From positions 868,001-932,000 of the forward strand of contig JAWZSP010000004.1 in the NCBI GenBank assembly GCA_034401135.1: 64,000 nt of DNA, in the 5' to 3' direction. Below, piece after piece: positions 30,706-41,110 of this stretch (positions are counted from its first letter, which is position 1; every line of letters begins with the position of its first letter). The notes beneath the pieces are model-generated. The model saw only the letters and a list, made by a program, of their open reading frames with translations, ran no database searches and was not told the DNA's origin. The translations under genes and the position numbers were made by a program. Source of the stretch: Volutella citrinella. Lineage: Eukaryota; Ascomycota; Sordariomycetes; Hypocreales; Nectriaceae.

Positions 30706-33134
30706 ATGCTCCACGAAATCCTCCTGTCCCTCTCGGGGCATCCGTCCCCTCTCCTGCGCACCAACCCCCCGGAGCCCCATTCTCTCTCCGGCGTCTCTCC
30801 CGCCGAGCGCCAGCTCCTCGCCTCGGCCGCGCACCTGAGCGAGGTCCACGTCAAGCTCATCAGCTACACGGCCCAGATCGCCACCGCGCACCCCTCGACC
30901 ATCTGCCGCGCCGTCGCGACGAGCATCGACTCCATCCACCTCGCTGCCTTCCAGCGCAAGGTCCTCCAGGTCGAGGAGACGATCCTTCGGGATGACCCCG
31001 ACCTGGTGGGCGCCTACAACATCGTGCCGCTGACGGCGGTCCTCGGCGAGTTCAAGGACTGGCGTAGGAGGATGGAGTGGCTCTGGAAGATGGTGCAGTT
31101 CATGATGACCAAGGACAAGACTGGCAGCCTGTGCCACGGCGGCCAATTGATGGACCGGCTGCGGAGAGAGCTGCAGAGCGGGTACCGAGACGTCGAGGAG
31201 ACGGCATTGAGTCTCGTCACGGTGGCGGAGACGGCGTGGCTGAAGCAAGTCTCGGCTTGGATCCTGTATGGACGCCTTCCCACTTTTGGTGGCGACGATT
31301 TCTTCGTGCAAAGACTCGAGGACTCCAACGAGGTTGGTGCCATGGCCAAGTTCTGCCGCGCATCAATGCTAACACCCACCAGGAGTACAAAGCCGACCAC
31401 AGTCTGCTTCCATCATTCGTGACGTCAGCTACTGCCTCTTCAATGCTCTTTATCGGCAGGTCACTCAACCACGTCCGGGTCAAGAGTACCGTCGACTCGG
31501 GTCTGCAGGGGCTCGATCAGCTATCTTCGAAGCTGCAGGAGCTGTCAAGTCTGACGTTTCCCCTGAAGGGCTCCAATTTCTCCAGGGCCATATCGTCAAT
31601 ACGACTGTCTCTGTCTCAAGAGACTCTACAGAAGATCTTACCCCTCGCCAAGACGGCCGAGATGCTGCAGCTTCTACGCGACTTCTTCCTCTTGGGTCGC
31701 GGCGAGTTCGCCCTGGCGCTCACCAACGAGGCAGACGAGAAGATCCGCAGCCGCTGGAGGAGGGCCGATAACCTGGCCTACGAAAGGAATGACGCCCTGA
31801 AGAACGTCGCCGTCAAGGAGGGCGAGGTGGCTGCTGTGCTGAGCAGAACCTGGGCGGTCCTGGCAGCGATGCAGGGCCAACATGCCGACGAGGACGAGCA
31901 GCTGGAGCTTGCTCGAGACCTCCTGCGACTCAATCTATCCAAGACGAAAACGCCGATCGCTCTCGGCACTGGCACTGGGCTCGGCAATGAGGCCGCAGAT
32001 TTGCTCGCTTCGTCTCCGTTCCGCAACTTGCTCTTCTCCGTGCCGTCCTCGCTATCCATACAGATCCCTCCGCCTCTGGACATGGTTCTCTCGCTGTCAG
32101 ATATACAGCTCTACTCATGCATCAACTCCTACCTTCTATCCATGCGCAGGGCGCACATTCGCCTGACTGATTTGTGGAAAATCACATCTCTCCGGCGACA
32201 CCACCCCGCACCCCGCGGCGACCGCGAGACGGTCATCCTGCTCCGCGAGCGTTGGGCCGCGCGCGCCAGATCCATGCGCAGCTCGTGGACAACAGCCAGT
32301 GCAGCCATATTCTTCCTGGCGGAAACGGAAGCGTATCTACAAACAGAGATTGTGGCCGGGCTGTGGGATGGGTTCCATGCGTGGATGACGGCGCATGAGA
32401 ACCGCGAGTCTCGCTCCGGGGCGACCACACCAGCCCCGCGGCAGCTCGGCAGGGACAGCGATGGCGACGAGGACGATGAGGACGACGAAGATCTATGGCT
32501 GGGAGACAACCCGGCCACCACACCACAACACCCGACCCTCAAGCCTGCGGGCTCCAAACCACCCCACGACCCGCAGACCCTTTCGACCGCCCACCGCCTG
32601 TACCTTCGCACCCTCGTCCACCGTCTGCTTCTCACGCAGCCCTCCTTCACACAGCCGCTGTACGCCTTACTCGTCCACATCGACCACCTTGTCGCCCACC
32701 TGCACCGTCTGCACGCTATCTACACGGCGCGGGACCTCGAAGCCGACGCCGGCGTGGTTGACGCCTTTGTTGATCTCGAGGCCGAGGAACGCGACGTCTC
32801 ACGCCTACTGGCCGCCGTCGAGGACCGGGTCCGCGTCGGCATCGAGGATGTCGTCGCCGCACTGAGGTCCCTCGAGGCTGACTCCGTCTTTGCGGCCGAG
32901 TGGGAGGGCGACATGGCCCCGGCAACGACCAGCACCACTACCACCACTGCCACCGTCGGCGGCGTGGCGGCCGCGGCGACCGGCAACGACGAGGCCGTAG
33001 CCGCCGGGGAAGGGGATGACGACCGGGGCGGCTACACGCCCACCCGGGTCGGTGGCATCAACCGCCTCCTCATGAAGCTAGACTTTGGGACCTGGCTCGG
33101 CAGGGCAGTCGACGACGAGGAACGTCGCTCGTGA
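30706..33134 (+). CDS. Gamma-tubulin complex component GCP4 (Spc97/Spc98 family)
   Basis: Two exons (30706-31332 and 31383-33134, 50-base intron with GTTGGT donor and TGCTAAC branch) give 792 residues. The N-terminus MLHEILLSLSGHPSPLL is the typical GCP4 start. Other family features are LQVEETILRDDPDLVGAYNIVPLTAVLGEF, LCHGGQLMDRL, AWILYGRL and later FFLLGRGEFALAL, IQLYSCINSYLLSMRRAHIRLTDLW and HRLYLRTLVHRLLL. GCP4 is a non-core subunit of the gamma-tubulin ring complex that nucleates microtubules at spindle pole bodies. The C-terminal GRIP region is interrupted by an acidic stretch (DGDEDDEDDEDLWLGDN, near 32460-32510) and a Thr/Ala-rich low-complexity stretch (near 32920-33010). Both are in frame. 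The gene converges with the acidic unknown-protein gene. Confidence 0.92.
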
Positions 33135-34159
33135 TGATGAACGTGGCAGGCGGTGGTGGGCCAGTGGTGAAGACTGACGGAGCAACGTTGCGGCCCAGTC
33201 TGCAGAGAAGTTGTCAATGTATGGTATCGCATCGGTCGGTTTGTGTCATGTGGCGTTAGGGATGGGACGATTTCCCTTTTTTTCCAAGCCTGGGCCGACT
33301 GGGGTCTATTTCCACCACCTCACACATGTAGCCCCCGTCCTTAACGAAGGGGGGGCAGCGGGGGATCGCAAGGATGTACGAGCGGTCGGAGGAGTAACAG
33401 TGTAACACTTGTTCCAGCTAAGCAGCAAGCGAGCTTTCAAAACGTGCAACCAGGAGCAAAGTTTGTTTCTCTTATTGTTTCTGTGTCAGGTTTTGCGTCG
33501 AGGTCGTATCAGGTCATCATCGTGTCTCTTCGGTCATACAGCCTGGGCCTGTCCACCCCGCCCCCTGCAAGCAATCAAGAATCCCAGTCCTTGTGTCGTT
33601 GGTCCGATGTTGCCTTGTGATATCCCGAGAGCCCGGCCAAAGAACGATCCAAATCCCAAGAAACAAGTTTTGACATCAGTCAGATCCGAAACCGAAAGAA
33701 ACACCAAACAGAAACTGTGAACCGTATCAACGCCTTCGCTCATCATGCTAATTGTAGCATACAATGTTGTATTTAAATCAATCCCCAAAACTAAACTCCA
33801 CCCTGAGTAGTTGCTCCTGCGCTGCTGTGATAAAATATTGCATCTGTCCGTGTGGCGCATATCATATGCTGTCCATAGTACTAGAAAGAGGTATCGGGAA
33901 AAGAGAGGGCCAATGTAAAAAAAGCTGAACAAGTACAATCATTGGCAATAATTTGGTGCCGTATTTCCAATCCAGGAGTGGTGTAGGGATCGCATTTCCG
34001 AATAGGCGATCAGTGGCGTTGTAGGACATCGCAGTGGTTGTACGACGATGAGCACTTTCGTCCATGTCTGGTATGGCGCTCAAGTTTGAGGCCTGGCCAA
34101 ATCTTTTCTGTGAAGCGCCTGTGATCAGACGTGGCCTAGGTTGTTCAAGTACATTGGGG
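33135..34159. other. Intergenic region between convergent 3' ends
   Basis: One kilobase between two convergent stop codons. It is relatively AT-rich toward the right. I see no gene. Confidence 0.5.
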
Positions 34160-35727
34160 TCAATAGATTGCGATTGAACGGCGTCCAAATCTCAATGGCC
34201 CGGAGCCCTTCGAATGCTCCTCAGAGTGGCGTCTGTGAAGGACAGTGTCCATGATGCTTCGTCTGCTGGGGCTGCCGGGTTCAAAGGTGCGAATGGCGCG
34301 GTGTGACGGCTTCTTGGCTTGCCAGCGCTCCTTGATGCAATCGTCAACCAACGCAATGAGTCCAGTGGATATAATGACACTACACATTCAGTTAGCAACA
34401 ACATCCAGCCAGTTCATCTCAGGGTGACGTACTCTGCAACATCTGTAACGGCGTCAAGTACAGTGTTGTCACTAATCCACATGTAGCATGGAGTGACCCA
34501 GGCGCCGGCCATCTCATCATCAAGAACTTGGTTTGGTCCACGCATCTCGGGAACGATGTGTGCGACTGGAGCACCGTGTCCATCACGAATGAGATGGAAC
34601 GTCACGACGTTCAGGTTCTTATCAATAGCACGCTTCCATGTGTAGCTGTGTCCCCACCAATCGAATTCGTATCGCTTATTCGTTCGGCCTCCACGGCGAG
34701 CAATGTCGATCCGGGCGTAGTTGCTAAATTCGAGCTTGATGCGATTGGTTGGCACAAGTCGGTTCTTGATTTTGGGATGTTGTTGGTCCACAGGTGGTGA
34801 CTGTTGCGAACCGGACCAAATAGAGGCCCCGTCGGAAACAGATGAGCCACTACCTGTCTGCGACTGCTTGGAAAATGTCGATGTAGCAGTTGAAGAGCGG
34901 TGGAACGGGTTGGTGACAGATCGGATAGCAGAACTCATTGAACGTTGCAAAGCTGGGCGTGCAGCAGCAACAGGACCGACCGGCGCAGGCGCGTACGCGC
35001 GTTTAGAATTGCACACCTCGCGACCAGAGTCACGGCAATACCGACGGAGGGAGAACTCTCGTCGCGCTAGATCGTGCATCCTGAGGTGGAAGAGCTGTAC
35101 AGGATATGATCGGCGGCCATGTGGCACGAGGGTGTCGACGCGGAGGTTCATGTTGCCGTCTGGCGTGAGGTCATCATGGCGAACCGTAAGGCGGTCGAGA
35201 GATGGGAATAGTTTCGCAAAGTCTTGAGGTGTCGAGGGTTTGGGGGGAGGTTCGTGCGATGCGACGCGATAGGGAGGCAAGACTGGGGGGATGTGAAGCG
35301 AGGCAGGGTCGGAAAGAATATAATCTTTCTCCTCCTCATCTTCAGAAGCCTCGTCTTCGTCATCATCGTCGTCGCTGCTGCTGCTCTCCTCGTCATAATT
35401 GTTGTTGGTTGTACCGTCTAGCTCCCGCTCGCGGCACAGTGGTTCCATCTCAGAAAGGACCGAGTCATACGTCACTACTGACGAGGCAGAACATGTTGCA
35501 TCGAAGAGGGTCTTTGCAACAGCAGCTGGCTCCGACGGTGGCGTAGGTGTTTTCTGTCGGCACGGTGCACCAAATGGCTTCTTGTGAGCAGAGGAAGTGG
35601 AGTTAACAGAGGTGGGAGCTGTTGACTGAGAGAAGTAGGAGTCGCGAAGAGAGTCAGAATCGGAGGGAGCTGGAGATGTGGATATGACCACTTTCCGGGG
35701 CCGTCTTGGTGAAGGGGCGGTCGTCAT
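34160..35727 (-). CDS. Acidic-stretch fungal protein of unknown function
   Basis: Exons are 35727-34433 and 34379-34160 (intron GTACGT to TGTAG with a GCTAAC branch), giving 504 residues starting MTTAPSPRRPRK. I do not recognise the family. The first 120 residues are Ser/Pro-rich and disordered. Residues about 135-165 form an acidic run (ESSSSDDDDDEDEASEDEEE). The C-terminal 200 residues look folded: LVPTNRIKLEFSNYARIDIARRG, RYEFDWWGHSYTWKRAIDK, VTFHLIRDG, VAHIVPE, WVTPCYMWISD and DVIISTGLIALVDDCIKERW. The alternating beta-strand pattern with Trp and basic positions resembles tubby/LURP-like folds, but this is only an impression. The tail is basic (PLRFGRRSIAI). The next upstream in-frame codon extending the frame is TTG, not ATG, so I start at 35727. 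Confidence 0.8.
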
Positions 35728-38700
35728 TTCAGTGCGGGAGACCACTATTGACGACTTGAGTATAAGTTTCGGCAGGTGTTTTGTTGAAGACCACCGATGC
35801 AAAGGTGGAGCTGCTGGTGTAGTTTAGGTAGGTGTGAGGTGAAGTCAAGGTTGAGGGTAGGATGGGCAGACACTCATGGAGATGGGCGGGCTTCCCAATA
35901 AATCCTTGGTACAGTCGATGAATTGAACAAAAGATTATGCTTGATAGAAATGGGGCTTCAGATCAGATCAGATCAGTCATTTTTCCATTACCGCCAGACC
36001 GGGGTTGGGAAAAGGGAGTGCTGGATATATAGGGTCCCATTCAGGACATTGCCTGCCTTGGTTTGCACGGTGGTGGCCCTGGTGGGATGTTGGACCCTGG
36101 CCTTGGCTCCGAATGGGGCCTGGCCTTATACGCAAGCTGTGGAGTCGCCCCGAAGTCATGTAGAGCGCACCAGCAACTCCCTGGTCAGCAACCTTGTCGG
36201 GACGGGACCACCTGTCAACTGGCACCATAGCGGGCAGAGTTGGAAGAATAGCCTCGCTACTAAGGCCTAAGGGATGGCAGTCGTCTGCACTCTGCACACA
36301 CACCCCGGTGAGCGCGGGTCAAGGGCCGAGCTCCAGAGGGGTCGGTCTCGTTGGCTGCAGAGTCACACGCGCGCGCCTCAAGGGCTGCCACTCACCATGG
36401 TGTGGCCAGACCAGTTCAGCTTGTGGAAATCTGGTCTTGGGGGCGTGGGACAGCACGGAGGCGAATAGCCAGCCCCGAGCGTGACCATACTCTCAATGTC
36501 CGAGTCCCCCAGTTACTATGGAGGCCAAAGACGTAGCCAGTGCTAGCTTCGTGGGGGCACTGGCAGAGAGCGCCGTACGGCCCACGGGTGAGATTCCGGC
36601 TGGGGCAGGGCATCGGGGAGTGTCCATTTTCCAGGGAGTGGCGACAGGATCAGTCCCTCTGGGCGGATCGTGGCCGGCCGTGGGACATGCGATGGCGGGG
36701 GCCTTTGCTTCCTCAGTCACACCACGCGTGGGCTGTTGCCCTGTCCCGCCGTCTTGGGCCCAAGGGTGCTGGGGACTATCTTCGCTGGCTCGGTAATGAG
36801 TGCACGTCGCAGTTGCTGATCGATGGGGAGCTTCCGTCAGGATTAGGACGATCTGCTGCAAAACAAGCCCATATCGCACTGCCTCCACGAGCCCTTGGGT
36901 CGACTGGGGCAATTGCGTCAAAGACTGATGACTTCCTCGGAATCATGACCTGTGCTTCCCTCCCGAACCTCCCATAGGCCAGACATTGGGCAGTGAGCCA
37001 CCGGAGGGACATCGGGTAACAGGGTGGCTACCCGGGCTCCGTTGAATATGGTGCTGCCCTGGCCAAAGCTGGCCCCTGTCAACATGTATGCGTTGACTGA
37101 CAGATTCATTAGAGCTGCCGCATCTGTCGAGGATGGGATGCATTGTCCACTTTGTCAGCACTCCATGTGCCGCGAAGCTGCCAGGGCAGCTTCCCCCACT
37201 TCAACCACTCATCCGGGACAGAGGTCGGACTTTCGCGAATCCCAGAAGTGCCTTCTGCTTTCCCAACTTGGGCCAGGTAGGTGCACCAAACAGGTTGTTT
37301 GAATTGACTGCTGGATCGATTGTTGGTCACCGTGAATCACCTGCCGAGGCTGTGTCATCCTGACCCGTGTCTTTGGCTCTTGGTCATCCGCTCAGAATGT
37401 ACCAGCCCACTCTGGATCGATCCTGGATTCCTGACCGAGCGTTTCCCCCAATCTTACTGTGGCTCGCCAGATGGATGAGGAAGGCCTTTGTGAATGTGGC
37501 TGTCGATTCTTGCTGGTGTGGTGGTGTGTGCAGGCTGCACACTGGACCAGCAGCAGGTTTCGACCCCGACCCGAGCATCGTTTAGTGGAAGGAAGGTGCT
37601 GGATGTCCACCTCCGGCGCCCTCCGTTGCCCCCTACTGTGCATTCACGACCACCACAGGTGTAACCACTGATCACCCCTTCCCTTCCGATTCAATCCGCG
37701 CCCGCTCCTACCTCCGAGCATGGCAGTGCAACAATCCCTCAGCACTGTATCTGAGCTGGTAGGCAAGTACCCCGACAAGGGAGGCAGGCGAAAAGTTACT
37801 GCGGTTCTTGCCTCGCAAGTTTCTAATTAAAATGGCAGGTGGTGCGGATGGTCCTCACACGCCTTCCGTTGCTAATCCAAGCAAGTGACCGATATGCCGA
37901 GGGATTTCCTGCTTGAGGAAATGTACATTCCTTTGGTCATCCATCCTCTCGCGTCTCTGCTCGCCAGTACAAATCCTCCTGTTTGACGCAGTTGGCTCTC
38001 GGAAATGTACAAGCCGCCAGGAGATCCATCTTTTGCCGTGTCTGACTGCAGCCGGATGACACAGTTGCCTAGAACTGTTGTCTCTTGTGAGGCACTGCAG
38101 TGCAGTGCCGCTGCCCCCTCTCTATCTCTCGCCTGGCTCCCAGCGCCAACCAGCCGTGCCCATGGCTCATCAGTCGTGTAAATTTGCGGCCCGCCGATTC
38201 CGCCAGGTCGATGGGCCTCGTCGTTCTCCGGAGGCAACGCTGACGAACCGGCAACCACGCCTCACTTACTCCGTAATCCCCAAGTCCACCCCCTGGAAGC
38301 AGCAGCTCCAAGTGGGTGCGATCGGATCTCAGGCAGTACACACTGTATCGCCTAGGCTCATCAGTGGCGGCCCGTATCCCAGCAGCCTAAGGTAATCGGC
38401 TGCCCAACTCCCCAACAGCTAATTCAAGGCGAGGTCGGTCGGTACCTTACCTGTAGCAAGTGAGGAGCAAGTGACAGGTACCACCTGGACGCGTCAACGA
38501 CATCACGGGACAGCTAAAGTGTCACTGCGAGACACGAATTACTCTGCTGCGGCTCAATGAGACCCGCCAGTACCCAGGCACCAGACCAACTCGCAGTCAA
38601 GGCCGGATACGGAGTATGGAGAAACGCCTTAAGTGCGCTGGCTTCGAGCTGCCTGTCTAAGTCAAGTTTCTGTCTCTCTGAAGGCGGGCTGCTGCAGCCT

Positions 38701-41110
38701 GCAAGACGCTATGGAATCCTCAGACAGATGCTAAAGGCCGTCGTGCAGCCCGCTGAACCATTCCGAGCCTGCGCCATGCAGTTCGGCTGGTGGTCCACCC
38801 CTCCACAAGGTCAGGTACATGTAATCAGGCGCGGTGGCCGCGACTTCTGGAGACCGTTGCATATGCCCTCGCGCGGTTCCTCGGAGCCACTCCCAAGATG
38901 GCACAGAAGAAGCAGTCAGCCCCTGTGCATCTCGGGCGGGTGCATGCGCTGGAGAAGGTCGGGGCCGGAAAGGCCGTCGGGCCCATCTCATGGCTGGCCA
39001 TGGCCATCTCAATTAGCCGAGCACGGAGCCACACCACCCCAATGTACTCAATCAGGCAGTCCAAGTTGGATGTGTCCGTATCTTATTCGTCTTGTTGTGC
39101 CATCGGCTTCTCCGCTTACCCAATTGGCAGTCTTCTTTTACTGCCGCCATGCGCGTTCTTTAATTTTCTCTTCAAGACTTTCATCCTGCATAAGGTACCT
39201 AGCGATCATGACCGTTAGGCGCACCTGGCGAGATTGCATTGATGGGAACCCAAGCTCGTCGAACTTCAACTTCTGCTGCCATCTCAGGGTCCAGGCCAGA
39301 ACACAGAATGCATCTCAGAACCCGGCAATCATTTGAAGATCATTTGCCACTAACTCGTGGATTGCTACCGTTGAGAGTTGGCCATGTAGTAATTATGCCC
39401 AACTGCAAGTCGGAGCAACCGTCATCGACGCAAATCACTACGATGACAGTGCAGATGTTGACCCCATAGTGTCTCAGATTTTGCCCCTACATCAATCAGG
39501 TCTGCCTTGACTGCCTTCATAGCAGGTGCCGAGATCCATCTGACACATTGCAGCCCGACAAGAGGTCCTGGGGCAATGCTTGAGCCCATGCCGCGCCTAT
39601 CATTCTACATCTTTGTCGTCTATTGGCGATTCCCACTCGCTCGCATTGGGGACATGTTCTCGGTGTCGGGCCTCAAAAACGGAGTTGCAGGTACGTTGGG
39701 AGCTTGGCAATCGTCAGGCTTTAAATTTCTGTCCAGTCACCTTTGAGGCACAATGAGCGCCTCACTCAGTGAGATTCGCCGCCTGCAGCCTCGACGCCAC
39801 AGAAATGTAAGAAGGCATGCCCATGGGGCGGAAGCCATCGTGGCCAACATTCAACCGGTTGCTGGTCCGGGTCTAGGAAGCAGAGATGCCTACCTGGAAA
39901 CAGAAACACTCCGCTAGAACCCAGGGACCTGTCCGGCCTCGGCTCAATGTTTGCCTCCCCCACGTTTTTGGTGCCTGAAAAGTGGTGATGCTGGCATTAT
40001 TATGCGCCGTAGCCCTGGGCCCTCGAATCCCAAGCCAGTACGTTGGCGATTGTGGGCCTAAATTGGGGTTTCTCCCACTGCCTGCCGAATTTTGACACTC
40101 GGTCAGGCCTCTGCATTTGTCTTGTTTCTCATTAGTGTACGGGATGATGATTTTTCCCCTCCAGCTTCCTCGTTGGTCACAGTCTAGGATAGTTGGGGCT
40201 GGAGTGGCTCGGATTTTGGCAGGTTGTCATGAGACCTTGGCCAAGAGGTTGGGTTGAACTGCGCACATAGCTCTCGCTACCGACCGCTCGTGCCATCACG
40301 CAGTCTCAACATACTTCTAGCAGCATCATAGCATGACGCCGGCACACCTCTCCTGTGGTGCTTCGCCAATCCCCTTTGTCAGGTGTGCCTCACCGCTGTG
40401 GTCACATGCTCTCGATCGCGTGCAATGAGACCCTTGTGCTCCCCTTCCGACAATCCGGGACCTTCGGCCGGACGCGGCTCGACGTCACTCCGAGAAGCGC
40501 GCCGTTACTTTTTCTCTCACCGTGGGCGAGGATCCTCGTCGATCGTGCGGAGAAGTTGTTTTGAAGCACTCGCTAGAGGTGTCTATCTCCCACGAGTTCT
40601 GGGATATCCCCATGTGTCACATGAGAGGGTTTGATGATTGTACTGCCATGGCCTTGGTTCTCGAGTTCTAATGTTGTAAGTTGCATTAAACACAACGATT
40701 CTACGTCGGGTGGCGTTCGAGTGCAACAACGTTGAGCAGCAGCTACCTATGATTGCGCGGATAGACCAGATGACGAGTAGCTCGAAGGCTCTCCTTTGCT
40801 CCCGGGATTCACTCACTCGTCACAACGAGAAGAAGGCGTTGCGTACGAAGATGACAAACGAAGCGAAGCGGGAAAAGGGGATACAGGAGAATAATATCGA
40901 CCAATAACATAGCCTACTGGAATGAACTGCTTGAAACAAAGTCATCTTCCATGCTCTTTCTACTACTATCGTTTACCTGGGGCGGTCTCTCACTCGTCCC
41001 CTCCAGAGTCGACGTGACTAGTAGCCCACCTGTCGCTGGGCCGCAACCCACGGCGTCATCATCGTCGTCGTCGTCATCTTCATCATCAGACTGCTGCCCT
41101 CCCAGCTCCA
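35728..41110. other. Gene-poor spacer, 5.4 kb
   Basis: This is the largest gap in the window. Open frames up to about 260 codons occur on both strands, but none has recognisable domains, low-complexity patterns typical of secreted proteins, or sensible splice joins. I see no inverted terminal repeats, reverse transcriptase, transposase or integrase fragments. Small features: three GATCA copies at 35961-35975, TACTCCGTA at 38267-38275, its reverse complement TACGGAGTA at 38608-38616, and GGTACCTT-type motifs at 38441 and 39193. The left end holds the promoter of the acidic-protein gene. Confidence 0.5.
35961..35975. repeat. Short GATCA tandem repeat
   Basis: Three exact copies of the 5-base unit GATCA, followed by a partial GTCA. 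It lies in the promoter region of the acidic-protein gene. Confidence 0.6.

Noticed and set aside
30367..31311. 314-codon minus-strand frame opposite the GCP4 N-terminus
   Set aside because: It is the mirror of the well-supported GCP4 exon, His/Leu/Arg/Asp-rich without domain features, and arises from GC-rich codon bias.
35727..35802. Longer N-terminus for the acidic unknown protein from 35802
   Set aside because: The codon at 35802 is TTG; the first in-frame ATG is at 35727.
38557..39336. 259-codon open frame in the large spacer
   Set aside because: Composition is erratic (Ser, Arg, Trp, Cys-rich), with no domain, no homologous-looking block and overlapping frames of similar quality. It is most likely chance.
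36000..41000. Transposon remnant in the 5.4 kb spacer
   Set aside because: No transposase, integrase or reverse-transcriptase fragments, terminal repeats or target-site duplications were found by eye.
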